A DNA stretch of 64,000 nt. It comes from Maritalea sp049801075 (lineage in GTDB: Bacteria > Pseudomonadota > Alphaproteobacteria > Rhizobiales > Devosiaceae). The stretch is from positions 62,001 to 126,000 of the forward strand of contig NZ_JBNAGG010000005.1 in NCBI RefSeq assembly GCF_049801075.1, in the 5' to 3' direction. This document shows positions 34,656-44,119 of the stretch, piece by piece (positions within the stretch are counted from its first letter, which is position 1; the number at the start of each line of letters is the position of its first letter). The notes below the pieces were generated by a model, which saw only the letters and a list, made by a program, of their open reading frames with translations, ran no database searches and was not told the DNA's origin. Made by a program: the position numbers and the translations under genes.

Positions 34656-35312
34656 TCAGTGGATTTTGGTTGAGATATAACTCTCACGCTTCTTCAAAAA
34701 GCTCCGCAGTTGCGTCGGATATTCTGGCGCCACAGCGTTCATCACTGAGGGACGTTCTGTTAGCGCTGCGCGCCACGCTGATATTTTTGGCAATCCGGTA
34801 AAAAAACCGAAATCTTCAATGACATCAAAAACATCAAAATAGCGGAAAATGGGCCCGAATGCGGCATCCACAACGCTGAACTTATCGCCCGCAAAAAATG
34901 GTCCCCCATTCAATATCGGCTCCAACCGCGCAAACTTATCTTTGATCTTTGTGACGTGCAGATCAAAGCTCGCTTTATCCTTTGCGCTATATAGCCCGGC
35001 GATATCGTTGAGAATGGATGATCCATACTCCACCCACGCGCGATGTTGGGCACGCTCCAGCGCGTCGCGCGGATGCAATGGGTTTTGCTGGGTATCCTCC
35101 AAATATTCAACAATCACTGCGGACTCAAAAATTGCGGCATCATCTGCCAGCAAGAGTGGCGTTTTGCCGAGCGGCGACTTTTTCACGAACCAGTCGGGCT
35201 TATTGCCAAGGTCGATATATTCCCTTTCAAACGGCACCTGCTTTTCGCTGAGGGCGATGATGGCGCGCTGCACATAGGGACAAAGATAATGACTGACCAG
35301 TTTCAAAGACAT
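34656..35312 (-). CDS. Glutathione S-transferase family protein
   Basis: 218 residues. An N-terminal thioredoxin fold with the YLCPYVQRA active-site region (cysteine at about 11, as in beta/omega-type GSTs), the FESAVIVEYLE glutathione contact, and a C-terminal FAGDKFSVVDAAFGPIFRY. Divergent from a marR gene, and the shared region holds a perfect 13-bp inverted pair, so repression by that MarR is likely. A role in detoxifying an electrophile sensed by the regulator is inferred. Confidence 0.88.
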   Translation of the reverse strand: MSLKLVSHYLCPYVQRAIIALSEKQVPFEREYIDLGNKPDWFVKKSPLGKTPLLLADDAAIFESAVIVEYLEDTQQNPLHPRDALERAQHRAWVEYGSSILNDIAGLYSAKDKASFDLHVTKIKDKFARLEPILNGGPFFAGDKFSVVDAAFGPIFRYFDVFDVIEDFGFFTGLPKISAWRAALTERPSVMNAVAPEYPTQLRSFLKKRESYISTKIH

Positions 35313-35332
35313 GGCTGTTCCTTTCGAATTAA

Positions 35333-35345
35333 ATGCAAATGCATC
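35333..35345. promoter_or_regulatory. MarR-type operator, GST side
   Basis: ATGCAAATGCATC, the exact reverse complement of the site at 35376-35388. It lies 20 bases upstream of the GST start codon. Confidence 0.65.
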
Positions 35346-35375
35346 TAAATCGAAATATGGCAGCGAGTCAAGATT

Positions 35376-35388
35376 GATGCATTTGCAT
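35376..35388. promoter_or_regulatory. MarR-type operator, marR side
   Basis: GATGCATTTGCAT, 20 bases before the marR start. Centre-to-centre distance to the other copy is 43 bases, about four helical turns, allowing two dimers on one face of the DNA. Confidence 0.65.
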
Positions 35389-35408
35389 ATATATGCTAGA
35401 TCACCATC

Positions 35409-35837
35409 ATGAGCATCGAAACCGAGACCACAAAGGCGTGGCAGAATCTACATATCGTTAGCCGCACCTTGCTGGAGCAGGTGGAAGCGGCGTTCAAGAA
35501 AGCCGGCCTGCCTAGCCTGAGCTGGTATGACGTGTTGTGGGAGGTCGAAAAAGCAGGTGTAGAGGGCATTCGCCCCAATGCGCTGATCCCGCAATTATTG
35601 CTGCCGCAATATCAAACGTCGCGCTTGCTCGACCGACTGGTGAATGCGGGCCTGATTAACCGTGTCGTATGCGATGAGGATCGGCGGGGGTGCCGCGCGG
35701 TGATCACCGAAGAGGGAAAAGACATGCGCGCGCGCATGTGGGAAATCTATAAAACTTGCCTTGATGATTTAATGCAAAAAAAATTGGACAAGGATGATCG
35801 CGTCACCCTTGCCCAATTGCTTCAAAAACTGAAATAA
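35409..35837 (+). CDS. MarR family transcriptional regulator
   Basis: 142 residues. The winged helix is at about 35-100 (LSWYDVLWEVEKAG, LLPQYQTSRLLDRLVNAGL) with wing DEDRRGCRAVITEEGK. It probably represses itself and the divergent GST gene through the paired ATGCAAATGCATC sites. Its ligand is unknown. Confidence 0.92.
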   Translation: MSIETETTKAWQNLHIVSRTLLEQVEAAFKKAGLPSLSWYDVLWEVEKAGVEGIRPNALIPQLLLPQYQTSRLLDRLVNAGLINRVVCDEDRRGCRAVITEEGKDMRARMWEIYKTCLDDLMQKKLDKDDRVTLAQLLQKLK

Positions 35838-35840
35838 AGC

Positions 35841-36821
35841 CTAGTCGCGCTGCAACGGCTCTGCGCGACGATCAAACTGGCCGTGCTTCATAAAGCGCCA
35901 CAAATAGGTCGGCAAAATCGCAGCCATTGTTGTTGGCTCAATGCCAAATGCCTTCAAGGTGCGCTTCTGCTTCTTTGCTTCTTCGCTCACCACATTGTCG
36001 TGTTGCAGCAATTTTACTTGATCCACGGTCAACATTGGGTTTGGCAAAATTTGCATCACCCAACCAATAGCTTTTGCAATAGGCGTTGGAATGGGCAGCA
36101 ACAAATTGTTGCGCTCTGTTTCTTTCAGCAAACGTTGCAAAAGCTCTTTCATGCTTTCAACAGCGGGGCCGCCAATCTCGTAGATTTTGCCGCCCTTCAC
36201 GCCGCCTTCTGCGGCAACGTCAAATGCTTCGGCCACGTCGCCCACATAGATAGGCTGCATTTTGCTGTCGCCACCCACCAAAGGCAGCACAGGTGACAAG
36301 CGCGCCAAAGCGCCAAACATATTGAAGAAACCATCTTCCGAACCAAAAATGATGGACGGGCGAATGATCACTGCGTTTGGAAAGGCTTTCAAAACTTCTT
36401 GTTCGCCAAGCGCTTTAGAGCGAGCATAAGCACTTTCGCTTTGAGCATCTGCGCCTAGGGCAGACATGTGCACCAATTGTGAAGCGCCAGCCGCTTTTGC
36501 TGCTTCCGCCACATATTTTGCACCAACGGTTTGCACCGCTTGAAAACGCTGCTTGCCGCTTTCGAACAGAATGCCTGTTAGATTGATTACCACATCGGCA
36601 CCAGCCACAGCGCGTTCAACTGATGGTTTGTTGCGCACATTTGCCTGCACAGGATGAATTTGCCCCACGGCGCCAAGAGGCCGCACATCGCCAGCCAAGT
36701 CCGGTCGGCGTACCGCCACACGAATGCGATAGCCCTTTTTGGCCAAGTGCTGAACCAATTGCCGTCCAACAAATCCTGACCCGCCGAAAATCGTGACCAA
36801 TTTTGGTGCGTTTTTGCCCAT
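35841..36821 (-). CDS. Complex I NDUFA9-like NAD(P)-binding protein
   Basis: 326 residues. N-terminal Rossmann motif VTIFGGSGFVGRQLVQHL (GxxGxxG), VHMSALGADAQSESAYARSK (serine/tyrosine/lysine region) and PSIIFGSEDGFFNMF. This is the bacterial relative of the accessory complex I subunit NDUFA9, an atypical SDR. In alphaproteobacteria it commonly lies near uppP, as here. Its exact substrate is unknown. Confidence 0.9.
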   Translation of the reverse strand: MGKNAPKLVTIFGGSGFVGRQLVQHLAKKGYRIRVAVRRPDLAGDVRPLGAVGQIHPVQANVRNKPSVERAVAGADVVINLTGILFESGKQRFQAVQTVGAKYVAEAAKAAGASQLVHMSALGADAQSESAYARSKALGEQEVLKAFPNAVIIRPSIIFGSEDGFFNMFGALARLSPVLPLVGGDSKMQPIYVGDVAEAFDVAAEGGVKGGKIYEIGGPAVESMKELLQRLLKETERNNLLLPIPTPIAKAIGWVMQILPNPMLTVDQVKLLQHDNVVSEEAKKQKRTLKAFGIEPTTMAAILPTYLWRFMKHGQFDRRAEPLQRD

Positions 36822-37005
36822 GTCTTCAAAACCTCGGTGCTGGCGCCCTTTAAATGCGGCGCGATAACGATCTTGGCCCCTTCATTAACCCGCACATCGC
36901 GGATTGTCGAGACCGAATGCCCTGACCATTCATAGGAAAAATTATATATGCTCAACAAGGCAATTGACAAACGTGTAAGTGCCTTTTAGTTCTCATCGCT
37001 GTCGT

Positions 37006-37092
37006 GCCCTGGTGGCGGAATTGGTAGACGCGCTAGCTTCAGGTGCTAGTTTCTGTATGGAAGTGGAAGTTCGAGTCTTCTCCAGGGCACCA
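37006..37092 (+). tRNA. tRNA-Leu (anticodon CAG)
   Basis: Acceptor stem GCCCTGG (37006-37012) pairs with CCAGGGC (37082-37088), followed by discriminator A and an encoded CCA. The D-loop has GGAATTGGTAGACGC, the anticodon arm is CTAGC-TTCAGGT-GCTAG with CAG, there is a long variable arm typical of Leu, and the T-loop is TTCGAGT. 87 bases. Confidence 0.95.
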
Positions 37093-37207
37093 ATCCCCAA
37101 AAATCAATAAATTTGTCTGCACCCGACCTATGTCAGGTTCGTGTCAGTGCGCTTTGCTATTGGCTCTTCTTGTATCAGTTCGTTTTGAACTTTTCGGGAG
37201 GAAATAG

Positions 37208-38182
37208 ATGTTCAAACAATTTAAAGCTGCTTTGGCAGCAACCGCATTGACCTTTGGTGCCGCTGGGGCGGCGATGGCCGATGACCATATGATGGTTGAA
37301 GATATTCACTTTCTGATTCCTGGTGGCGCTGGTGGCGGCTGGGATGGCACAGCCCGTGGCACGGGCGAAGCCCTCACCAAATCTGGCATTGTGGGCCAAG
37401 CGACATATGAAAATATGTCTGGCGGCGGTGGCGGCAAGGCCATTGCGCATTTGATCGAAACCAGCGATCCGGGCACATTGATGGTCAACTCAACACCAAT
37501 CGTGATCCGGTCTTTGCAGGGCGTGTTCCCACAGTCGTTCCGCGACTTGACCCCTATTGCCGGCACGATTGGTGACTATGGTGCGATGGTGGTGCACAAA
37601 GATTCTAAATATGAAAATATGGAAGCTTTGTTGGCTGACTATGCCAATGACCCATCGTCAATCGCCATTGGTGGCGGCTCAGTTGCCGGGTCTATGGACC
37701 ATTTGATTGCCGCCTTGGTGATGAAAAATGCGGGCGCAAACCCTATGGATGTGAAATACATTCCTTATGATGCGGGCGGTAAAGCCATGGCTGGCTTGCT
37801 TTCTGGCGAAATCGCGGCCCTGACCACAGGATTTGGTGAAGCCATTGAATTGGCCCGCCAAGACGAAGTGAATATTTTGTGTGTGACGGCCACCGAGCGG
37901 TTGGCAAGTGCACCAGATACACCGACTTGCGACGAAGCTGGTTCGCCTGGCACTGAGTTCATCAACTGGCGCGGTTTCTTTGCAGCTCCTGGTCTGAATG
38001 ACGACACCAAAGCAAAATATATCGCTGCGCTTGAAGCTATGTATGACGCTGAAGAGTGGGCCACCGTGCGTGACCGCAATGGCTGGGTAGACATCTACAA
38101 CGCCGACTCAGATTTCATTGCCTTCTTGGAAAAACAAGAAGAAGAAATCTCTGGCCTGATGAGCGAGCTTGGCTTCCTTTAA
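37208..38182 (+). CDS. tctC: Tripartite tricarboxylate transporter substrate-binding protein (TctC)
   Basis: 324 residues. The signal peptide ends at about AAMADDH. The mature part has the TctC layout: FLIPGGAGGGWDGTARGTGEA near the start and IGGGSVAGSMDHL, YIPYDAGGKAMAGLLSGE later. It captures a small organic solute in the periplasm for TctA/TctB. The ribosome site GGGAGG is 7 bases before the start. Ligand unknown; it heads an operon next to ectoine catabolic genes, which makes ectoine or a derivative a candidate. Confidence 0.9.
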   Translation: MFKQFKAALAATALTFGAAGAAMADDHMMVEDIHFLIPGGAGGGWDGTARGTGEALTKSGIVGQATYENMSGGGGGKAIAHLIETSDPGTLMVNSTPIVIRSLQGVFPQSFRDLTPIAGTIGDYGAMVVHKDSKYENMEALLADYANDPSSIAIGGGSVAGSMDHLIAALVMKNAGANPMDVKYIPYDAGGKAMAGLLSGEIAALTTGFGEAIELARQDEVNILCVTATERLASAPDTPTCDEAGSPGTEFINWRGFFAAPGLNDDTKAKYIAALEAMYDAEEWATVRDRNGWVDIYNADSDFIAFLEKQEEEISGLMSELGFL

Positions 38183-38305
38183 GCCAAGACATTGATCGAT
38201 CGCAGCCAGAGGTGGCTGCGGTCCTTTCCAAAAATATTAAAGTGAGTGCGCCCGTTGATCGGGCGCATTTCACGCAGTCTCTCAATGAGAGATGGGAGGG
38301 GTAAT

Positions 38306-38764
38306 ATGTTTTTCACCAAACGCAGAATCGGCGCATTCCTGCTGCTGGGCTTTTGCATCACCTATGCGGTGCTGTCCCAGCGTATTCCGCTGCTGCCATT
38401 TCAAGCAAAATCTGCCTTTCACGCCCGCACCATGCCTGAGATTCTTTCGGTTCTCGGTATCGGCATTTGCGTCGCTTTGATCGCGCTGCCCTCACCGGCA
38501 GAATATGTCGAGCTGAAAGGGAAGAACTGGCTTATCGGTTTGGCCTTTTTGGTGCTGATGTCCATTTATGGCCTCACCATTCGTCCCTTCGGCTTCGTGC
38601 TGGCATCCACAATGCTTTTGGGCGTGGGCTATTGGCTTTTGGGCGAGCGCAAACTCTGGCTGTTGGCGGCCACTTCGGTGCCCGTAGCGATTGCTTTTTG
38701 GGCGCTTATGTCAATCGGACTTGGGGTATTTATTGAACCCCTGCCATGGTTTTTGAGAGGGTAG
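38306..38764 (+). CDS. tctB: Tripartite tricarboxylate transporter small membrane subunit (TctB)
   Basis: 152 residues from ATG 38306, preceded by GGGAGGGG. Four predicted membrane helices and the basic start FFTKRRIGAF. The TctB family supplies the four-helix subunit of the transporter. It lies between tctC and tctA in the standard order. Confidence 0.87.
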   Translation: MFFTKRRIGAFLLLGFCITYAVLSQRIPLLPFQAKSAFHARTMPEILSVLGIGICVALIALPSPAEYVELKGKNWLIGLAFLVLMSIYGLTIRPFGFVLASTMLLGVGYWLLGERKLWLLAATSVPVAIAFWALMSIGLGVFIEPLPWFLRG

Positions 38765-38768
38765 TTGG

Positions 38769-40307
38769 ATGCTTGACGGTATTTTAATCGGGCTGACAAC
38801 AGCCCTCAATCCAATCAATCTCGTCTTTGTGGTTTGCGGTTGTTTGGTCGGCACCTTTATCGGCATGTTGCCCGGTTTGGGGCCAATGTCGGCGATCGCT
38901 TTGATGATTCCAATTGCCGCCAGCCTTGATCCATCTGCTGGCATCATTCTGATGGCAGCCGTTTACTATGGTGCGATCTTTGGCGGTTCCACCTCTTCGA
39001 TTTTGATCAACGCACCGGGCGTTGCCAGCACAGTGGCCACCTCTTTTGATGGTTACCCGATGGCCAAGCAAGGCAAAGCGGGCAAGGCACTTGCTGTTGC
39101 CGCTTACTCGTCTTTCTCTGGCGGGGTCATTGGCGCCATTCTACTGCTTATCGCCGCGCCATCTTTGGCAAAAATTTCCTTGTCATTTCACTCGACAGAT
39201 TATTTTGCCTTGATGGTTTTGGGCCTCACCGCTGTGGCGGCCTTCTCCGGCCAAGGCAATATGCTCAAAGCCATGTTGATGACGGTGCTGGGGCTTATGC
39301 TTTCCACCGTTGGCACGGATCAAACCCAAGGCATTCAAAGATTTACCCTTGGCATGATCGATTTGCTGGACGGCATTTCATTCCTGCTACTGGTGATGGC
39401 GACCTTTGCCCTTTCAGAAGCCTTGATGGCGATTTTGCGCCCCAAGGGCAGTGATGAAGACCGGAAGAAAGAACAGGAAGCCCACAATAATCTTGGCTCC
39501 ATGAAAGTGAGCAAAGAGGAAGTCAAAGAGATTGCCCCCGTTGTTGGTCGATCTTCCATTTTGGGCTTCTTGGTCGGCGTATTGCCCGGTGCCGGTGCTA
39601 CCATTGCCAGCTTCTTGGCGTATGGCACAGAACAGCGTTTGGCAGGCCCGACTAAAGGCAAATTGTTCGGCAAAGGCTCTATTCGCGGCCTTTCCGCACC
39701 AGAAACAGCCAACAATGCGGCGGCAACGGGTTCATTTGTTCCACTGTTGACTTTGGGCATTCCCGGCTCAGGCACAACAGCCATTATGCTTGGCGCCTTG
39801 ATTGGCTATGGCATTCAACCGGGTCCACGGCTTTACATCGATCAGCCTGCCGTTTTCTGGTCGGTGATCGTGTCCATGTGGATCGGCAACATCATCTTGC
39901 TGGTGCTGAACCTGCCATTGATCCCCTATATCGCGAAAATTCTCGCGATCCCGGCGCGCTTTTTGCTGCCGTTGATCCTGTTCTTCTCGCTGATCGGGGT
40001 TTATTTCGTCAGCTTCAACACCTTCGATATTCAGTTGATGATTATCTTTGCGGTTGCAGCCGTGACGCTGAGGCTATTGGACTTCCCGCTCGCTCCCATG
40101 ATCCTTGGGTTCATTTTGGGTGGCATGATGGAAGAAAATCTACGCCGGGCGTTGCTGATCAATAATGACAGCTGGTCCTTCCTTTGGGAGCGCCAATTGA
40201 CGTTGGCAATTCTCGCCATTGCTCTGTTGACCTTGGTGGTGCCGATGCTGCTGCCGCTCTATCAAAAATGGCGGCGCACGGCCGACCGTGCAGGTGAAGG
40301 CGGCTAA
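38769..40307 (+). CDS. tctA: Tripartite tricarboxylate transporter large membrane subunit (TctA)
   Basis: 512 residues and about 11-12 membrane helices. Conserved TctA blocks are GTFIGMLPGLGPMSAIALM, YGAIFGGSTSSILINAPG, and in the repeat half GVLPGAGATIASFLAYG and GSGTTAIMLGALIGYGIQPG. It forms the sodium- or proton-driven permease. It starts 4 bases after tctB; a strong terminator follows. Confidence 0.95.
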   Translation: MLDGILIGLTTALNPINLVFVVCGCLVGTFIGMLPGLGPMSAIALMIPIAASLDPSAGIILMAAVYYGAIFGGSTSSILINAPGVASTVATSFDGYPMAKQGKAGKALAVAAYSSFSGGVIGAILLLIAAPSLAKISLSFHSTDYFALMVLGLTAVAAFSGQGNMLKAMLMTVLGLMLSTVGTDQTQGIQRFTLGMIDLLDGISFLLLVMATFALSEALMAILRPKGSDEDRKKEQEAHNNLGSMKVSKEEVKEIAPVVGRSSILGFLVGVLPGAGATIASFLAYGTEQRLAGPTKGKLFGKGSIRGLSAPETANNAAATGSFVPLLTLGIPGSGTTAIMLGALIGYGIQPGPRLYIDQPAVFWSVIVSMWIGNIILLVLNLPLIPYIAKILAIPARFLLPLILFFSLIGVYFVSFNTFDIQLMIIFAVAAVTLRLLDFPLAPMILGFILGGMMEENLRRALLINNDSWSFLWERQLTLAILAIALLTLVVPMLLPLYQKWRRTADRAGEGG

Positions 40308-40349
40308 TGCTGCCTTCCATTCTCCTTTATCTCTCCTCTAAACTTGAAA

Positions 40350-40375
40350 GGGCGCCATTGCGGCGCCCATTTTTT
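40350..40375 (+). terminator. tctCBA operon terminator
   Basis: GGGCGCC (40350-40356), loop ATTGC, GGCGCCC (40362-40368), then ATTTTTTG. It separates the transporter operon from the convergent doeD gene. Confidence 0.88.
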
Positions 40376-40401
40376 GCTCATTGGTGAGGAGAAAATGAGC
40401 T

Positions 40402-41775
40402 TTAAGAAAAGTCCATTGCGTTGACCACATCTGCGGTTTTCGAAACAACTTCATCCGCTTCTTGCTTGGTGAGGCAGAATGGTGGTGCAAAGCCCAAAAT
40501 GTCGCCTTGTGGCATGGCCCGGCCGATCACTTTTTTCTGGCCCAAGGCTCCGGCAATTTGCGGTCCAATTTTCTGGCTCGGGTCGAAGAAGGTGCGGCTG
40601 TCTTTGTCTTTCACAAATTCGACGGCACACATCATGCCTTCGCCGCGGATATTGCCCACATGTGGGTGATCATCCAAGGCGGCGTGCATTTGTGCGTTCA
40701 GATAATTGCCGACTTCGCCTGCATTTTGCACCAGGTTCAGCTCGTCAATCAGCTTCAAATTGGCAATGCCTGCAGCTGCGCCAATCGGGTGCGCTGAATA
40801 GGTCCAGCCATGGCCGATGGGGCCATATTCGTCGGTGCCCTGTTCAAACACTTTCCACATTTTGTCGCCCACGATTGAGCCAGACAATGGCGCATAGGCT
40901 GAGGTGAGGCCCTTTGCGATGGTGATCAGGTCAGGTTCCATTTCATAATGGTCAGACCCCATCATGGTGCCCAAGCGACCAAAGCCTGTCACCACTTCAT
41001 CGGCAACCAACAAGATGTCATGTTTCTTCAGCACTTTTTGGATCGCTGCCCAATAGCCTTTTGGTGGGGGCACAATGCCACCTGTGCCCAAAATCGGCTC
41101 GCCGATAAAGGCAGCGATGGTGTCCGCACCTTCGCGCTCGATCAGCTCTTCCAATTTGGCGACACAATGCTCCACAAACTGTTCTTCAGTTTGGTCGAGG
41201 TTGTCGCGACGATAATAATAAGGCGCTTCAGTGTGCAGCACTTGGGTTAGCGGCAGATCGAACTTTTTGTGGAACAGTTCAAGACCCGTCAAAGAGCCTG
41301 TCATCAAGCCAGAGCCGTGATAACCACGCCAGCGCGAAATGATTTTTTTCTTTTCTGGGCGACCAAGAATATTGTTGTAGTACCAGATCAACTTGACGTT
41401 TGTTTCGTTCGCGTCTGAACCGCCCAAGCCAAAATAGACTTTGGACATATTTTTCGGCGCACGGTCCAAAATCATTTTGGACAAAGTGATTGAAGCTTCT
41501 GTGCCGTGACCAACATAAGCGTGGTAGTAAGCAAGTTCTTTGGCTTGCGCTGCAATCGCATCCGCAATTTCAGGGCGACCATAGCCTACGTTTACGCAAT
41601 AAAGACCCGCAAAAGCGTCGAGCAATTTGTTGCCATCTCGGTCTTCAATATGGGCGCCAGACCCACCGGTAACAATCCGGTTTGGGCTTTCGCCACGCGC
41701 ATGTTGCGCCAAGTGCGTTGAGGGGTGGAAAAAGTTCTCCCGATCCCACTGATCGAGCTGGTCATTTTTAAGCAT
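40402..41775 (-). CDS. doeD: Class III aminotransferase, probable diaminobutyrate transaminase (DoeD/Atf)
   Basis: 457 residues from ATG 41775 (GGGAG upstream). PLP-site elements are YHGSGLMTGSLTG, ADEVVTGFGRLG and the Schiff-base lysine in TIAKGLTSAYAPLSG. In ectoine clusters this enzyme turns L-2,4-diaminobutyrate into aspartate semialdehyde. It ends the minus-strand arm of a doe/eut locus, with a DoeC-like dehydrogenase two genes upstream, so this role is favoured over taurine, putrescine or beta-alanine transamination, which use close relatives. Confidence 0.75.
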   Translation of the reverse strand: MLKNDQLDQWDRENFFHPSTHLAQHARGESPNRIVTGGSGAHIEDRDGNKLLDAFAGLYCVNVGYGRPEIADAIAAQAKELAYYHAYVGHGTEASITLSKMILDRAPKNMSKVYFGLGGSDANETNVKLIWYYNNILGRPEKKKIISRWRGYHGSGLMTGSLTGLELFHKKFDLPLTQVLHTEAPYYYRRDNLDQTEEQFVEHCVAKLEELIEREGADTIAAFIGEPILGTGGIVPPPKGYWAAIQKVLKKHDILLVADEVVTGFGRLGTMMGSDHYEMEPDLITIAKGLTSAYAPLSGSIVGDKMWKVFEQGTDEYGPIGHGWTYSAHPIGAAAGIANLKLIDELNLVQNAGEVGNYLNAQMHAALDDHPHVGNIRGEGMMCAVEFVKDKDSRTFFDPSQKIGPQIAGALGQKKVIGRAMPQGDILGFAPPFCLTKQEADEVVSKTADVVNAMDFS

Positions 41776-41792
41776 ATTCTGGCTCCCTTTTC

Positions 41793-42527
41793 TTAGGCAT
41801 TTGCCGATTTTGGTTGTCCGAGGTGATCCCAATCGTCCCATCCGGGATAGGCCATCGGCGTGTCAGACTGGATTGAACTCAAACGCTCAATCCAATTGTG
41901 TTTTAGTGTTGCAAATTGTTTCTCAAACGCTTCGTCGGAAACATAAGAATATCCATGGCCGGACACGCCGAAAGAGGCGTGCGGCGGCAGCACATCGAAG
42001 CCCATATAGTAGAGCGAAAACTGCATGGACCAGAGGATCTGGTCCAGCTCGCCCCCGCGTCCACCAGCGACGAATGCCTCGCTTGGCGCACCCGATGTGA
42101 TGGAACATATGGCACGTTTGCCACGGAAATATCCTTTGTCGTAGCGCATTTTGCTGGTGTAGAGCCCGCCGCTGACGAACACGCGGTCGCACCATCCTTT
42201 AAGAATGGCAGGCACTGAATGCCACCAGATGGGAAATTGGAAAATCACCAAATCTGCACGTTCGAGCATATCGATCTGCTGTTTGATTTCAGGCGCTAAT
42301 TTCCCTTGCTTGTAGGCGTGGCGCTGTTCAGCTAACGGGGCAAACTCCTCTTCATTTATGCGATCTGGATAGTTAGCGGCCTTTTCCACCGGATCGAAAT
42401 CCAGCGCATAAAGGTCGCTCACTTCCACATGGTGGCCTTGGGCTTCAAAGTGCTCTTTGCCCGTGGCCACCAATTGAGCGTTAAAAGACGTTGGTTCCGG
42501 ATGGGCCAGAACGAACAGGATATTCAT
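41793..42527 (-). CDS. Flavodoxin-fold NAD(P)H:quinone oxidoreductase
   Basis: 244 residues. FVLAHPEPTSFNAQL at the start (FMN phosphate loop), IFQFPIWWHSVPAILKGWCDR, and GKRAICSITSGAPSEAF are typical of the NQO1/KefF/MdaB group. It sits between doeD and doeC, a place where no flavoenzyme is expected for ectoine breakdown. It may protect against quinones or serve an extra oxidative step; unknown. Confidence 0.85.
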   Translation of the reverse strand: MNILFVLAHPEPTSFNAQLVATGKEHFEAQGHHVEVSDLYALDFDPVEKAANYPDRINEEEFAPLAEQRHAYKQGKLAPEIKQQIDMLERADLVIFQFPIWWHSVPAILKGWCDRVFVSGGLYTSKMRYDKGYFRGKRAICSITSGAPSEAFVAGGRGGELDQILWSMQFSLYYMGFDVLPPHASFGVSGHGYSYVSDEAFEKQFATLKHNWIERLSSIQSDTPMAYPGWDDWDHLGQPKSANA

Positions 42528-42539
42528 AAAAACTCCGAC

Positions 42540-44036
42540 TTATGCCCAATCGCGGCATACATATTTGATTTCAGTGTAGGCTTCCATGCCTTGACGAGCG
42601 CCTTCGCGAGCCAAACCAGATTGTTTGTAGCCACCGAAGGGAATCGGCGCGCCGGTCACCTTAGTGCGATTCACCGCCACCATGCCAAATTGCAGCGCCC
42701 GGCTCATCCGGTAGATGCGTTTTGGGTCTGCCGTGTGCAAATAGGCGATCAAACCATATTCAGTGTCGTTGGCCTTTTGGGTCACCGCGTCCTCATCGCT
42801 AAACTTTTGGACAGCCGCGACAGGGCCGAAGGTTTCTTCCTTCATGATTTTGGCGTTATCAGGCACATCCGCCAAAACGGTTGGCTGATAGAAGAGTTCC
42901 CCCATGTCATGACCTTTGCCGCCGGTCAGCACCTTTGCACCTTTTTCAATGGCGTCAGCCACATGCTCTACCTGCTTGTCGATGGCCTTTTGGTTCATCA
43001 ATGGCCCGATTGCCGGATCATCCATGCCAAAGCCAACACTCAATTTTGCTGTCGCTGCCGCGAACTTTTCGCAGAACGCATCATAGATTTTTTCGTGCAC
43101 ATAGAAGCGGTTGGCGCCTAGGCAATCTTGCCCTGATGTGGCGAACTTCGCCTTAATCGCCTCCTCTACCACATGATCAATATCGCAATCATCGAAAGCG
43201 ATGAATGGTGCATGGCCGCCCAATTCGAGCACCAATTTTTTCACCGTGTCAGCGCTCTGACGATAGAGTAAACGGCCAATTTCAGTAGACCCGGTGAAGG
43301 ACAAGGCACGCACGCGGCTATCTTTGGTCCAAGGTTCAACCACTACTGACGCACGTCCGGTGATTACGTTAAACACGCCGGGTTCCAACCCTGCCCGCTC
43401 GGCCAGTTCGGCCAACGCCAAAGCTGAATATGGTGTTTCATGAGAAGGATGCGCCACCACAGTGCAACCTGCCGCGATTGCTGCAGCTGCTTTACGGGTC
43501 AACATCGCCGCAGGGAAGTTCCATGGGGTGATCATGGCAGCAACGCCAATTGGCTCGCGCCACAATTCTACTTCCGCGTCATGCAGGTGCGAGGTGACGC
43601 CTTCAATGTTGGGGCGCTTGGTTTCTTCGGCGTAAAACTCAACAAATGATGCCGCATAATCGATTTCGCCCAAAGCTTCAGACAAGGGCTTGCCCTGCTC
43701 CAGCACCATGATGCGGGCCAAATCGTCCTTATGTTCAATGATCAGGTCGAACCAGCGGCGCAGGCATGCGGCGCGATGTTGTGGCAAGCTCATGGACCAG
43801 CTTTCAAACGCCGTTTGCGCGACATTAACAGCGTCCGCGCTCTGCGCAGCGCTCAAGCTGGCGACCTCGCCCAACCATTCGCCATCGGCAGGGTTGGTCA
43901 CGGCAATGGTATCGCCATTATCAGCGCCGACCCATTTGCCACCAATATAGGAAAATTGGCGCAATAGCCGACTATCATTGAGATGGGGCGTGATGCCCTT
44001 CAGGTCGTCGTGAGTTTTCAAAAGATTTGACGGCAT
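42540..44036 (-). CDS. doeC: NAD(P)-dependent semialdehyde dehydrogenase (DoeC/Ssd)
   Basis: 498 residues. The aldehyde dehydrogenase active site is complete: LELGGHAPFIAFDD (general base Glu) and SGQDCLGANRFYVHEKIYD (catalytic Cys). The fingerprint PWNFPAAMLTRKAAAAIAAG and the succinate-semialdehyde dehydrogenase-like family fit. In ectoine clusters this position is held by DoeC/Ssd, which oxidises aspartate beta-semialdehyde to aspartate. The alternative is succinate semialdehyde dehydrogenase (GabD). Confidence 0.85.
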   Translation of the reverse strand: MPSNLLKTHDDLKGITPHLNDSRLLRQFSYIGGKWVGADNGDTIAVTNPADGEWLGEVASLSAAQSADAVNVAQTAFESWSMSLPQHRAACLRRWFDLIIEHKDDLARIMVLEQGKPLSEALGEIDYAASFVEFYAEETKRPNIEGVTSHLHDAEVELWREPIGVAAMITPWNFPAAMLTRKAAAAIAAGCTVVAHPSHETPYSALALAELAERAGLEPGVFNVITGRASVVVEPWTKDSRVRALSFTGSTEIGRLLYRQSADTVKKLVLELGGHAPFIAFDDCDIDHVVEEAIKAKFATSGQDCLGANRFYVHEKIYDAFCEKFAAATAKLSVGFGMDDPAIGPLMNQKAIDKQVEHVADAIEKGAKVLTGGKGHDMGELFYQPTVLADVPDNAKIMKEETFGPVAAVQKFSDEDAVTQKANDTEYGLIAYLHTADPKRIYRMSRALQFGMVAVNRTKVTGAPIPFGGYKQSGLAREGARQGMEAYTEIKYVCRDWA

Positions 44037-44119
44037 GGATCAACCCTCCCTTTCATGTTGAGGAAAGAATGGGTTGCAATGTCCAGAAATTGTGACTGAA
44101 TAAAGTGGAGTTAGAAGAG

